In this document: positions 1 through 13,930 of the stretch, in pieces
How the letters are laid out: each line of letters opens with the position of its first letter
How positions within the stretch are numbered: position 1 is the stretch's first letter
DNA from: Niebla homalea
Lineage: Eukaryota; Ascomycota; Lecanoromycetes; Lecanorales; Ramalinaceae
Direction: 5' to 3'
Assembly (NCBI GenBank): GCA_019925105.1
Contig: JAHGAU010000014.1
Coordinates: forward strand, 1,178,001-1,242,000
Length of the DNA: 64,000 nucleotides
Position numbers and translations under genes: made by a program
The notes under the pieces: generated by a model
Database searches by the model: none
Seen by the model: the letters and a program-made list of their open reading frames with translations, nothing else
What the model was told of the DNA's origin: nothing

Positions 1-1035
1 TTAATAAATAATAAAACTATATATATAATATAATCTTAATTATAATTAATTATTTAATTAAGAAATTAAGATTATTTCTTATAATTAAGAAAATTATTAT
101 TTTTAAATTAATTAAATTTTTTTTTTAATATATATTTTAAGAATATAGGGTTCTTAAGGATATTATAATTAATTAAGGCTTACTTTTTATAAGTTCTTAT
201 TAATCCGAAATATATAACGTAATATATACGTTCCGTATATTAAGTATTTTTTTTTATTTTTAAACGGATAATTAAACGGAATAATAGAATTAAACTCTTA
301 AGTATTATTTTAAAATATATTATTATAAGAATTAAAACGATTAAGCTTTAATATTAAAAATTATAAACTTTATTTATTTTATAAGTAATAATATTATAAT
401 TAATAAGCCTTTATTGGAAGCCTTAATAAGGTATTTTTTAACGTTTTAAGAGCAAATTAATAATAAATTAAATAAAATAAAAGTCCCGGCCGTAATTAAA
501 AGAGTTAAAGAGTTATTAACGGTATAAAATAATATAATAAAGTATTAATAACGTATTAAGGAAACGAAGATAAGGTCTTATAATTATAAGTATAAAACCC
601 AGAAATATAAAATTAAAAATATAATTATATTATCTATAAAAAACATTAAATAAAAATAATTAAATAAAAAATTTTTATATAAATTTATTAACCTATTTAC
701 GGTTCTTAAATTAATTAGATATTAAGTATATTATTTAACTTTATTATTTACTTATAGGATATATAATATATTTTATATATTTTTACTTAAATTATATAAA
801 AAGCGGCTTAAGATTAAAAATGATTATTTATTACCGGATCTTATTAATAATAAACCAGAATAAGAAATTAAAAGATTATTGAATTATAATAAAATTAATA
901 AAAAGTTATATTATAAAATTAAATAAAAAAGGTTTTTAACTATTTATAATAAGTAAATTCCAATAAAGAATTTAAAATATATAAAGGAGTTATAAAGTAT
1001 ATTTAATAAAAAGTATAAATAATTACGGTATAAAA
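1..1035 (+). pseudogene. Ty3/Gypsy element G: 3' end of pol (integrase + chromodomain), RIP-destroyed, cut by window edge
   Basis: Read on the plus strand and allowing RIP changes (TAA/TAG for Gln/Trp codons, Tyr for Cys/His), the sequence gives the C-terminal half of a Gypsy integrase. A TDGQTER-type motif lies near 263-285, followed by the segment that normally reads as the crowded host-sequence-like region of the integrase core. A 'GPFxVLxxI...YxLxLP' block is followed by 'FxIFLLKPYKKR' near 690-820. A chromodomain closes it at about 850-990 (PEWEIExLLN ... KWKGF ... W pattern). In the family this part joins cDNA to the genome and the chromodomain targets heterochromatin. Stops occur throughout, so nothing functional is made. 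The 5' LTR, gag, RT and most of integrase lie left of the window. Orientation is opposite to the Copia element into which it is inserted. Confidence 0.85.
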
Positions 1036-2641
1036 TATAAAACGTATAACTTAAATATAAAGCATTTAATTTTATTATAGGGATAAACCCCAATATAAAT
1101 ACGAGAGTATTATTACTTATATATATATATTAAATATTATTAATTTATAATCTTTTAAACTTATTATCCTTTATACTTTTTTATTATAATTTACTTATTA
1201 TTTATTTAAACCTTATATAAAAATTAGTATTTAAATTTATAATTTCTTTATAATAAAAACGTATCTTAATTAATTAAATAACTTATAATGCTATATAACG
1301 TAGAGTAAGCGTATTTAAGAAGTTATTATTTTATAAGACGGCTTATAATTAAAGGCTTATTAATGCTTTTAAGTACGAATATTTATAATCCGTTAAGGGG
1401 CCGTAAGGGGTCCAATATAATATAAGGAAATCGGGTTATAATAAGTTTATTGAAAGAATAACAAAAGATATTAAAGAAAACTTAAAATTAATTAATAAAC
1501 GTAAAGTTTATAAAATAAGTATTAAAGACGGATAAAGTATTAATAAGGTAAGAATACGTTATACGGGCGACCCGCCGGTATTTATAATAAATAAATTACG
1601 TTTAAAAAAGGGATTTTTACGTATTAATCGCTTAAACTTTATATTAAAATCCGGAAATTAAAATAAATTAAATTTAAGTTATAACGCAATTAATAATATA
1701 TAAGCCGCGATAAGGATATACTTATAATAAAGCGACTTAAATTAATTAATTACTTAAATATAAAAGTTATATAATTAATATTATTAATTATATTACGTTT
1801 ATATTTAATTAATATTAATACCTTAATAATATTTTATTAAGAAAGCTTTAATTTTATAATAATTAAGAAACGTAAGAACTTTATATAATATTTAATAAAG
1901 TTCATTTATATATTTTTATATTATTCTTTATTTTTTTTAAATATTAAAGTAAATTAATAACGGTATAAAAATATATGATTTATTTAAATATTTAACTTGG
2001 GTAGGATTTAAATATATATTTAGTTTACGTAACGGTTACGTCGCGTAAAAATAATAAAATTAAAGGTATATAATCTCGTATAACGCCTTTCTAGTTAAAT
2101 AATAGGAATACTTTATTAATCTTAACCCTTCTTTATTAACTTTAATATTATATAATTTATATAAGGGCTTATAAAGGTAATAAATATATTATAAATAATA
2201 CTTTTTATTAAGCGTTACTTATACGATATAAGTAAATTTTATAAGCAATTTATTTAATAATTATAAGGGTAATTTAACCGGAAGTTAAGTAGGTTAAAAG
2301 AAATTATTAATAAATAATTCTAATATAATTATACGACTTAAACGCGAGTTAACTACGACTTAAATACTATTATACGGTAAAAAGAATAAAATATACGTTT
2401 AAGAAAATATATATATTATTATAAATTTAAAGTATTCTTATTTATAAATATAAAGACTTTTATTAAGTAATATTAATATTATTAACGTTAAGAATTAAGC
2501 GAATACGCTATATACCCATACCGTAAAACCTATAGACTCTTTTACTTTTTTTTATTAGGTTTTTTAAAGGTTTTTAATAAGCTACTTTAAGGTTATAATT
2601 AAGAATTATAACTTTAAGGATAAAATATTAAAGAGAGGAAA
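1036..2641 (+). other. Gypsy G 3' non-coding stretch ending in a polypurine tract
   Basis: About 1.6 kb separates the end of the chromodomain from the LTR. I see no recognisable domain in any frame; short open stretches around 1450-1640 (a frame with a 'RYTGDPPVF' run) have no assignment. The last 12 bases (about 2630-2641, aaagagaggaaa) form a purine run directly before the LTR and fit the polypurine tract that primes plus-strand DNA synthesis. The stretch is strongly RIP-mutated. It could hide a highly eroded accessory ORF. Confidence 0.5.
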
Positions 2642-2855
2642 TATTATTATAATAGGAAACAATATAAAGGTTAATGCTTACCTCGTAACCCTAGCGTAAC
2701 TAGGTTATAGGAATATTTAATACCTGTCCTTCCCACTTTTCCTTTTATTTCTTCAGCAATTAATCTATTTACCAAATATACCATTTATTAAGGCTATATA
2801 CACATTTCACATTACCATACTACCCTCAAGCTTTAGGCATACGTCTGGCTTAACA
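2642..2855 (+). mobile_element. 3' LTR of Gypsy element G
   Basis: This 214-bp block begins tatta (TGTTA before RIP) directly after the polypurine tract and ends taaca, giving the short inverted termini expected of an LTR. From about 2675 it is un-mutated: CpA and TpG are frequent, unlike the flanks. The next base (2856) begins sequence that aligns base for base with the LTR of Copia D at 20885, so the boundary is defined independently. The 5' LTR is outside the window, so the pair cannot be compared. The expected target duplication (first bases ccgcc on the right side) also cannot be checked here. Confidence 0.7.
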
Positions 2856-2918
2856 CCGCCTTATTTAATCTGATCCGCGTTATGTAATCTTTTAAGTAGC
2901 GATCCTATATATTTAATA
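2856..2918 (-). repeat. Remnant of Copia D 3' LTR, truncated by Gypsy G
   Basis: These 63 bp align without gaps to 20885-20947 (D 5' LTR). I count 10 differences, all transitions, and in every case this copy carries the A or T state, as RIP predicts. The adjacent plus-strand run ctcccctttaaa (about 2919-2930) is a purine tract on the element's strand. The other roughly 100 bp of the LTR should lie left of Gypsy G, outside the window. Confidence 0.85.
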
Positions 2919-3169
2919 CTCCCCTTTAAACTTTATATATAGCCCGTAAATCTCACTTATTAAATAGCTCCTTTATAGCCTCAACGTTATATCCTTTTAT
3001 ATAAGAGTTTAATTACCGTATTTATTAAGTAACTCCCTTAATTATTAAGTGGTTAGTTCCCTTAATTATTAAATGGCTAACTCCCTTATATGGTTACTAT
3101 TTACTTATTACTTATTACCCAGCTTATTATCAGGTTTACCGTTAATAAGTATACGGTCCTTGGACTGTT

Positions 3170-3686
3170 AATATAATGGCTTTTTAAGGCTTAACGCCCT
3201 TTTAAACTATATAAAGGTTTTAATAAATAAAGCCTTTATTAACCCGTTAATTATTTACTCCGTAATATAAATATATTTAAGATTAACGGTATTAACCTTA
3301 AGTTATTCCCGTAATTAATATAATTAGATATTTATATACTTTATCCTTATATAATATATTAGGTTTTTAGCCAGTATAATAGCCTTTTAATTATTATTAT
3401 AAATCGTAATAATAAATATATATTTAGATTTATCGGGTTATATTTACCTTAATAAATCCTTTAACCAGATAACTTCCTTAATAACCTATATTTATCCCGT
3501 ATACTTAACTTTATAAATAAATAATATTATAGTCGATTGCCTTTTTAAGGATTAATAAATTAATATACTTTTTACGTTAAAAAGGTAATTTAAAGTTAAC
3601 CTACGGGTAAAGTCAGCCGCAAAATCGGAGTTAATATACTTACTAAAAGCTTTAAGTTTACCCTTATATATTAATTAAAAGTATAT
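3170..3686 (-). pseudogene. Copia D RNase H domain, C-terminal part of pol (RIP pseudogene)
   Basis: On the minus strand the translation follows the Copia RNase H order: 'GKLKAF...Y.NSDFAADFTRR' (the usual TDSDxAGDxxTRRS block), then 'LFICKAKYTGQTQAIKEAIWLKDLL' (usually LSTxEAEYxAxxxAxKEAxWL). Later come 'ARTKHINIQ' (usually R.KHIDI) and 'QTADGLTKAL' (usually ADxLTKPL). This domain removes RNA from the RNA-DNA hybrid during cDNA synthesis. It is separated from its own RT (about 16 kb) by the LINE-1 insertion. Downstream, 2930-3170 is the 3' non-coding region with two or three imperfect copies of a roughly 22-bp motif (ttaattattaagtgg-like, 3036-3085). Confidence 0.8.
3674..3686. repeat. LINE-1 target-site duplication, left copy
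   Basis: attaaaagtatat lies directly left of the (TTGA)n tail and is identical to 15786-15798 beyond the LINE 5' end. Thirteen bases is a normal length for target-primed reverse transcription. Confidence 0.85.
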
Positions 3687-3858
3687 TGATTGATTGATTG
3701 ATTTATACTACGGATCTAGCTGAGCTAATTCCGGCGTTCCTTAATACTCAGCTATTTGGCCTTACTGGTAACCGTAAAAAACCCGATATCTATAACGTTA
3801 GGAATAAAAACCGGTGTTTACCCAGCCTCTATTCACGTCCTAAAAGCTAAGAGTATCT
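3687..3858 (-). mobile_element. LINE-1 3' terminal segment with (TTGA)n tail
   Basis: The last 172 bp of the LINE, left of Copia A. It matches 43230-43400 (LINE-2) and the reverse complement of 57565-57737 (LINE-3), including the 'ttccggcgttccttaata' and 'ccttactggtaaccg' blocks. The tail is four and a quarter units of TTGA. Compared with the LINE body it is only lightly RIP-mutated. Confidence 0.9.
3854..3858. repeat. Copia A target-site duplication, left copy (tatct)
   Basis: Five bases directly left of the LTR start at 3859, repeated at 10171-10175 directly right of the other LTR. Five base pairs is the standard Copia integrase stagger. Confidence 0.9.
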
Positions 3859-3996
3859 TGTTGAAATGGTAGGGTGTAACTTGCTTGATTGAGTACTATG
3901 TAAGGTGCTGAGCGATACCTATCTATGAGAAGTCCAGAAAGTAGGCTAGTCCCCTTTTAATAATAGCCGAGGTCTTTGCCTTCTGCACTTCTAACA
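3859..3996 (-). repeat. Copia A 3' LTR (138 bp)
   Basis: It pairs with 10033-10170: same length, no gaps, 7 mismatches by hand alignment, all G/A on the plus strand. Termini are tgttgaa...taaca (the last G of tgaca is mutated to A). Five of the seven mismatches are G here and A in the other copy. Confidence 0.95.
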
Positions 3997-4390
3997 CTCT
4001 TACTCGATTAGTAGCTTTATAACACTATAACACCGTACCATTCACCAAGTAAGGAACAAAAGCTCCCATTAAACCGTATTACCGCAATAACGGGTATATC
4101 CATCTTAACTCCAATAATAAAAGGTATATCCTAAACTCTAAAGATATAGTTACTTTAGTCTTAAATGATTTTTAAATTTTTAAAAAGCGTTCCTTAATAA
4201 CGGCTTTATTAAACTATCCGTTATTATATTACCGGTAGGATAATATACGAGCTTTATTTATTTATTGGCTATATACTCCCGGAGGAAGTAATACTTAATG
4301 TATATATATTTCATCTTTAAGTAATTTATAAGGTTTTTCGTTAATATAATCGCTCCCTAATTATTATAAAAGATTACCGTAATAAGGGTA
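3997..4390 (-). other. Copia A 3' non-coding region
   Basis: The stretch between the end of RNase H and the 3' LTR. Its first 80 bp are only lightly mutated (cactcttactcgattagtag...), and the rest is RIP-mutated. On the element's strand the LTR is preceded by 'cgagtaagag', which is a weak purine tract. No ORF is seen. Confidence 0.5.
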
Positions 4391-6000
4391 AGGGCCCCGG
4401 TATCGTACTTAAGTTAAATAAAAAGGGCGTAATCTTATATAATATCCTTATCCTTAAGGGCCAATAATACCGTTGGATTTAGGGTGATTTTAATAAGCTA
4501 GGTTAATAACCGTTTAAGCTAAATCGCCTCTTTAATAACGTTATATTGTCCCACGTACTCGGTTTTATAGGTAAATAGGGCTATAATTAATTAACGTTTT
4601 AAAGATTAATTAATAATTATATTTCTTAAGTTAAAGGTATACCCGGAAATGGACCAATATATTTACGGGTCGCCGGCGTAGTTTAAGTCTGTATAGCCAT
4701 TAAGGGGCTTTAAAAGGCTTTAAAAAACGAACTTTAAAAAGGCTATACCGCGGAGGTAGCGAAAAATTTTCTTAACGGCTATTTAATGCCCTTTATTAGG
4801 GTTAAACGCGTAACGTAATATTACCGATACCGTATAAATTATATTAAGCCTAATACTTATTATGGTATATATAAATAAACCAATAGCGGATTAATATTTA
4901 AGCCGAAATTGCTTTAAGGCGGTATACTCCTTATTAGCCGGCTCGAGACGGGTATTTACGTCTATAGAGATAATTATACCGTTACCCTTAAAGAAAGGAT
5001 TATTATATATATTAAATTAAATAAGGACCTATTTAACGTAACTTTCTTAATTAAAAATTAAAGTTTAATTTTATCGATTACGGGTAATATTTATATTTAA
5101 ATATTAATTATATAAGCTTAAATCGGACATCTTAAACTTTTTATTTAATTAAGCCTTTAAATCAATAATAACTTATTTATTACTTCTTACTATTAAGATA
5201 TTATCGATATATACGGTAATAATAATATTAATATCTAAGTTTAGGAATATATAATAATTTTTATTAATATAATAATAATTAAGTTTCTTAAGGAATATAA
5301 AAAGGTTTTAATATTAAATCTGGGGTAATTATTTAAGTTTATAAAGAGCTTTATTTAATAGGTAAACCCGTTTTAAGTTATTATTAAAGCCCGTAAATTA
5401 ATAAATATAAATCTTTTTAAGGATATTATTATAAAGGAATATTATTTTAACGTTTATTTACTTAATCTTTAAGTTATATATAGCCGTTATAATAAAGAAG
5501 GCCTTATAACTTATAGGCTTAATAACCGTTATAAAGGTATTAAAGAAATCCAAGCCTTCTTTTTATTAAAAGTTACGGATTATTTATTTAACTTTATACC
5601 GGGTAATATTACCGTCTAGTTTATATTTATATTTATAAACTTATTTATTATTTAATACGTTAATACCGGAAGGTAGATTTATTAGGATCTAGGTTTTATT
5701 CTTTTTTAAGGATTTAACTTTATTTTTTATAATAAGTTCTTATTTTATCTTACGGTATATATCCTTTACGGTTTATATATAAGTTATAGGCTCGGTATAA
5801 TCCGTAAGGATTATAATTATAAAATATATAAGTATTAATTAAGAGTTAACGGCTTAATAATTAAAGTCCCGGTTACGCTGGTAATTTAAAGGTTATATTT
5901 TAATTACGTAAACTTAAGTAAATAAATCTGGAAATTTAATAAGTTCTCTTAAAGATAAATAATAATATAAAATTAAATTGTAAAGATTAAATAAGCTTAA
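4390..6000 (-). pseudogene. Copia A reverse transcriptase and RNase H (RIP pseudogene)
   Basis: On the minus strand a decayed RT active site (YVDDI, now YIDNIL) lies at about 5198-5213, within the context 'NIIITVYIDNILIVRSNK'. It is followed by RNase H: a 'YRSAIGSLMY...RPDI' region near 4840-4900, 'RYLRG' near 4755, 'GYTDxxYAGDxxT' at 4660-4700, and 'LxTxxxEYVGQxxxIKEAI' at 4510-4590. RT copies element RNA into cDNA and RNase H removes the RNA strand. In-frame stops at former Trp and Gln codons make it non-functional. Confidence 0.88.
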
Positions 6001-7700
6001 ATTTAAGTCTATAAAGGTATATATATCCGGAGATTCCTTTATAATATTATTATTAAAAGTAAATAAAAATAATATAAATAAGTCCTTTTTATTAATGTTT
6101 TCCTTAATAATTATAGGTTTTAAGGTTATATAAAACTTAAGTTATTTATCGGATATAAGTTTAATTATATCTTTAATAATGATATTATTGGTTTTATCCG
6201 TAACGTTTATAATATGAAGGCCTTATATAATAATAATAACCAGTTCGTTATTTATATTTTTATTATTATTAAAACGTATCCGTTTTAATAATAACTAGAA
6301 ATCCACGGTAACTATCTCCCTTTATCTTGGTATTAAATAATAAACCGGTAAGAGGTTATTAGCCTTACGTTTAGGTTAAACGGCTTTATCCTTTAGTTAT
6401 TTGACGTAATTATAACGTTAAACCCGGTTATTCGGTATAAGTATTTTATAAACGTAATAACCCTTAAAACCGATAAAACGTCCTTTAACGGCTTTAATTT
6501 AGAATTTTATTTAATTTATACCCGGAAGCTTATACTCTTAATATATACCGTATCGTTTAACCCTTTTAATAAAAGATTAATCGGGTTTCTTAAGATTTAT
6601 AGCTTAATTCAGTATATTATAGGTACTTATAGGTATTATATTATATATAAAGGCCGCTATAATAATAAGTTCAGTAATAAAAATACGCGGTAAGTTACTA
6701 TTTAATAGCATTATATAAGCCCGGGTAATAAAAGTTTGACTTATTTGTTTAAAAATACCATTCTATTAAGGGTTATAGGGTACCATAAACTTTTATTAAA
6801 TCCCTTTAACGTACCGTTAATTATTAAATTAGAAACCGCTATATATATTATTATTATCGGTATATAAATAGTAAATAAAGCGGTTTAAATAATAAATTCT
6901 CTTTATATAACCTTAAAAGGCCTTAAGAACCGTTTTATATAAAAAATCTAATAATAAAATTATATAAATGACCTTAATAACGTCTTTAATAAAGGTAATG
7001 ATTTACTTATAATCGGCTTTTATACTATTAATAAGGCTAATTAAATCGGAATAAATAAGCTTATTTTAATAAATACCAGGTTCAATATAACCCTTACTCG
7101 GTTTAAGCTCTATTTATATTTCCGTATAAACGATATACTTATAGTTTCTTAATAGATTTAATAGGTTAAAAAGGTTAATACTAATTACCGTTTCCGGTAA
7201 GAGCTTAATATTTTACTCCTTTATATACCTTATTACCTTATATTAATATTTTAGGGCTTTTTAATTCACGGGAATAATATATAGGGCTATAGGTATTAAA
7301 TTATTAATAACTTTAATATTAACTTTAAGGAAATAAAGGGCCGTTGGTAAGAATTTTATAAAGATACCGTTACGGCCGATAAATATACTTAAATCCTTTG
7401 GGTTATTATTTTATTTAAGGGGATAACCGGTTTATTATAGTTATCCGGGGCTGATAAAATTAAAGGTATTATTAAGGATAAAAAGGACGTTATAAACGAT
7501 TAAATTGCGGATGTCTTCATTAGATTAATATAGGATTTTAATGACTTTAATATAGGTAATATTCCTTCCCCCGGAAAAGCCTTTAATAATAATAAGCTTA
7601 AGGAAAAGCTCCCTATAGATAAAGATATAATTATTATCGACGATATAATTCATATAGCCGGTATTAAAAATATAAGTAATAAAAATAAATATATTTATAA
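6000..7700 (-). pseudogene. Copia A protease and integrase region (RIP pseudogene)
   Basis: On the minus strand, about 7640-7700 reads 'NTGYMNYIVDNN', which fits the Copia protease start (usually D-S-G-A-S-x-H-I-T/V). The following 'FLKPIIIKGFSGGRN...I' resembles the G-D-G-S-x-x-x-V-x-G-x-G loop region. Integrase is expected between here and RT, but I could place only its general position and not its DDE residues, because mutation is too dense. Function in the family is polyprotein cleavage and cDNA integration. Confidence 0.65.
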
Positions 7701-7799
7701 TTAAATATACCTAATAATCCCAATAAATAACGGGCGGTAAAGCCGGTATAGTGACGGTAACGTATATAAAGGCCAGGTTTATTAAGGTTTTAGCCTTTA

Positions 7800-9800
<2,001 letters not shown>

Positions 9801-10018
9801 AGGCTGGGTAACGTCCCAGCTTTTTTATTTTTCCGTTTTAGCCTTTTTATTTTCGGGTGGTTAAGGTTTAAATCGACAGGACTATTAAGCAACTATAGCA
9901 GTTATAGTAATGATAAGAGCCATTACGATATTGGCGGAGCGATAATGCGGCTCTTAAGGTGTCTAAGCTATCGTTATTAAGGTTTGCTAATTATTAAGCG
10001 TAGTAATAAGCATGTAAG

Positions 10019-10032
10019 CCGGGCTTATAACC
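10019..10032 (-). promoter_or_regulatory. Copia A primer-binding site (half-tRNA type)
   Basis: On plus, ccgggcttataacc abuts the LTR with no spacer. Read as RNA it has the form of an anticodon arm: stem CCGGG, a 7-nt loop CUUAUAA with U33 and a purine at 37, and a restarting stem CC. The loop would carry anticodon UAU (Ile). Drosophila copia is primed by a tRNA half cut in the anticodon stem, and this geometry fits that mechanism. The same 14-mer occurs in Copia E, and a one-transition variant in D. Confidence 0.65.
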
Positions 10033-10170
10033 TGTTGAAATGGTAGGGTATAACTTGCTTGATTAAGTACTATATAAGGTGCTGAGCAATACCTATCTAT
10101 AAGAAGTCCAGAAAGTAGGCTAGTCCCCTTTTAGTAATAGCCGAGGTCTTTGCCTTCTGCACTTCTGACA
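10033..10170 (-). repeat. Copia A 5' LTR (138 bp)
   Basis: Partner of 3859-3996. Termini are tgttgaa...tgaca. It is bordered inside by the primer-binding site and outside by the TSD at 10171-10175. Confidence 0.95.
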
Positions 10171-10175
10171 TATCT
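10171..10175. repeat. Copia A target-site duplication, right copy (tatct)
   Basis: Identical to 3854-3858. Confidence 0.9.
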
Positions 10176-13100
10176 ACGGTTATTTAAAGAGTAAGAATTT
10201 ATTTATACGTTTTTTTAAGAAAACCTATAATATTATAATTAAATCCACCTAAAAATTACCTTTAAACCTATTGCTTTTCCGTTATTTTACGGGTTTATTT
10301 AATATTAAAATTTCAGAATTCCGATTATATTATTAAATATCCTTATTAATATATATATTATTATTATTTTATTTATATAACTCTGCTGACCGATATAGTA
10401 TCGTTTCTTATACCGTTCCGGTATTTATAGCCCTTTTAGCCCCTTATTAAGTATAGTTTTCCCGCCGCTACTTTTTACCCCCGGGTTAATAATAAGGTTT
10501 CTTAATTAAGTTTTTAACCATTTCCTTTATTTCCTTAATTAAGCCGAACTATAATAGTAAGCTTATAGCTATTATAAATCTAACGGCTGTTTTAATACCC
10601 TTTTTATTAATAAGTATTTAACGATAATCATTAATCCCTACCTTTTTAATTAATCCCGGTTTAAGCTCCTTAAATAATAAATAAGAGATTAATATATATA
10701 TAGCGTTTTACTTTCATTACCCATACTCGTAATTAACGTTAATCCGGTTACCGGCGTATATAATAAAAAGGAAATAAGTTAAGCCGTTTTTACTTATCCG
10801 GAGTTAAATTATTAACGCGTTATTGTTTTTCCTTATAATCCCGTAATGCCGGAGATATTTATTAATAACTTCGTCGTTATTTAACGCCGGGTACTATTAT
10901 CCTTAAAGGATTAAATCTTTATATCTATATTAACGTTCTGTTTATTTCTTTATAATCTATAAGGTAATCGTTATTAATTTTACCTTTATAACCTTCTTTT
11001 CTTCCGCCGTTCTCGCTTTAAATAAGAATTTATATACTTTTACGTTAACTTCTTAAACGTAAATTAAGTCGATTTCTTTTTTAATTTATTTTAATTTAAC
11101 TTCCGTAAAGGGGATAAGTACCGTTTTTCTACGCTTTCTTATTTAAAACCTTTTATAATTTTAATAAATACGTTCATTTCCTATTAATATAATTAAGTTC
11201 ATACCTTTTTTAAGTTTTATTTAAGTAATTATTTAATTTAAGGCTAGCTTTATTAATAATATAAAGACTTTAAATTTTAATATTAAAATAAAAATCGCTT
11301 TATATACTTTATTTATTATTTTTAAGTATCGGTTTTAGACCTTCTATAATTACCGGACGGGCTTTTTCTTATATTTAAACGTATTTTCGGGTACGTATTA
11401 AATAACTATTACGTACGTTATTATAAACTTTATAACCACTTAATAAACGGTTTTAACCTTTTATAAAGTAGCTCCTTACGTCAATATTATAAGGTAAATA
11501 AGGCCCTTTTTTTATGAAATTATTTTCTTTTAAACCTTTTTTATATAATTTTTTTAATTTAATTTCTTATCGATTTATAAGTTAAATACCTTAATATTAA
11601 CTTTTAATTTTATTATTATATTACTTAAGTCTATTATAATTATTATATCGTATAATTTCGGGTTCTTTATTATATAAATAAGTTTATACTTATATAAGGC
11701 GAATTAAACTTTATATATTTTTACTTATCGTAAGTAAACTTTATAAGCCTATTTTAACTTTAAATAGTTTATATAAATAAACGTATTATAAGCTAAGAAA
11801 TAAATATTGTTAATAAAGCCTTTTATTTAAATTTTTTATTTTAACTTTATTAAGTTTTTAATAAACGGGTTATTAAAGAATAAAAATAAAATTAAAGAAA
11901 TAAATAACCTTTAGGGAATCCCTATTATTACGGGCTCTATTGTATTTATCTTTTATCCTAGGTTAATTAATATTATTTAATTATTTAAGAAACTTTTTAT
12001 TTAATTTATAAAGAAAAATAAAACCCCTTTTTTCCGTAAATTATATAGTAACCTTTAATAATTTACTTTATTAAACGCCTTTATAATATTTAAGGAAAGA
12101 AGACTTATAACGTATTTCTTTTTATAATTTTATATTATATATACGTTATTAATTAAGCTTTTAAGAGCTATTTCCGTTAACCGTCCTTTTTTTACCTTTA
12201 TTTATTAATCAAGGAATAATTTATACCCTTTTACGTAATTACTTAAAATCTTTATAATTACCGTTTTTAAAGCCTTTTTTAACATATAGAGGAATATTAT
12301 AGGTTTATATAACTTTACCTTTAAGTAATTTAGCTTAATTAATTTCTTAAAGATAATTATCTTAGTTTCCTTAAATTTATAAGGGTAATATTTTATATCA
12401 AAATAAGCTTAAAATAAATAAATAAAAACCTTTCTAAATAATAACGTTATTATAGATAAAAACCTATTTAATATACCGTTAAATCCGGGGGCCTTATTTT
12501 TCTTTAATTTATTAATTACCTTAATTATTATTTCTTAAGTTATTACTTTACTTATTATTATTAATTTAAAATATACTGTGCCATCGATATTTACTAAATT
12601 AACTTTTAATAATAAGGGAAAAAACGCCCTTTTAAGAGCTTTAATTTTACCGTTAAAGGTATTTATTATTATACCGTCTAATCTTTTTAAAGGTAAAAAC
12701 TTAAAAATAAGTTTAAGTTTCTTATTTTATTCTTTATTATATTTTATTAATTTTTAAATACTATAAAAAGAAACCGTTAAGTTATATATTATAACCCGGA
12801 AATATATTTATTTAACCTTCCGGATAATTCTTTCTTTTTTTTTTTAAATTTCTTTTAATTATTAAAGCATCTTTTAATTTTTATATTTAATAATTTACTT
12901 TATAAGTATTTTTATTTTTATAATTATTTTTATATATTCCTTATTTTAATAAATTTTAATTCTTTAAAACGACTTTATTATTAAGATTATAATATTAATT
13001 ACTTTATTTAAAGCCTTTATTACCCGTTTTATAAAACGGTCGATTTATTCCTTATTATTAAGCCGGGGATACTCCGTTAATTAAAATATTATTTTTACCG

Positions 13101-13930
13101 TTTTTATTAATATTTTAACTTTCTTAATTATTTTTTATATTTATTTAAACGGTAAAAACGGAATTACGTTAATAAATTAATTTAAGGTTATTTATATCGG
13201 AATATAATCCGAATTATATTTTAAGTCTTTTTAAGGTTTATATATTATAATTAAATTAATAATATTTTCTAAATTAAATATTAAGTTAATCGTAATTCTA
13301 AGTTTATAGCTTTTTTATATAATAGCCTTTTTTAACGTTAATAACGTAAAATTAAACCGTATAATAATTATTAATAATTCCTTAAATTTAATATAATTAA
13401 TTATATAATTATCTTCGTTTTATTAAACGTAATAAAGATTAAAGTCTTTTATTAAGAAATACTTATTAAATACGGTTATAATATCCTTAAGTAATAAAAT
13501 TATAAAGGGTTTTTTCTTATTAATTAATAACGGATTATACGTATTATAAATATTTAAAATACTTTTAATATCCCCCTTTTATATAATCCAGAATATATAT
13601 AAATTCCCTCCGTAATAAATAACGTTTTAACTATTTATATTTAACCTTTTATTAATAAAAAAATATATCCGCATTATTTTATTACCCTTAAAAATTAAAT
13701 AAAAATTATCTTTTAAGTTAATTAAAAAATAAATATACGGATTATATAATAACTTTTATATTATTATAATATTAATATTCTTTATTTTTTTAAATTTAAA
13801 TATTAATATTATAACTTTAATTATTTCCTTATATACGTTATATTATATTACCCTTAAAAGTATAAATATATTAAATATTAACGTCTATTAAGCTTTCTTC
13901 GTTAATTTTTATTTATATAAATAATTTCTC
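10176..13930 (-). pseudogene. LINE-1 ORF2: APE endonuclease, RT and C-terminal region (RIP pseudogene)
   Basis: On the minus strand the endonuclease begins near 13.84 kb with a decayed 'VQHNV' start, as in Tad1-type LINEs. The RT fingers motif KAPGPD is at about 12487-12505 (K-N-K-A-P-G readable). The RT active site, normally FVDD, reads 'FINNIY' near 11815-11830. The ORF2 protein nicks the target and reverse-transcribes the element RNA from the nick. Positions agree with LINE-2 and LINE-3 at the same offset from ORF1. Stops are dense. Copia A lies just beyond the ORF's 3' end, so the catalytic parts are colinear though mutated. Confidence 0.85.
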
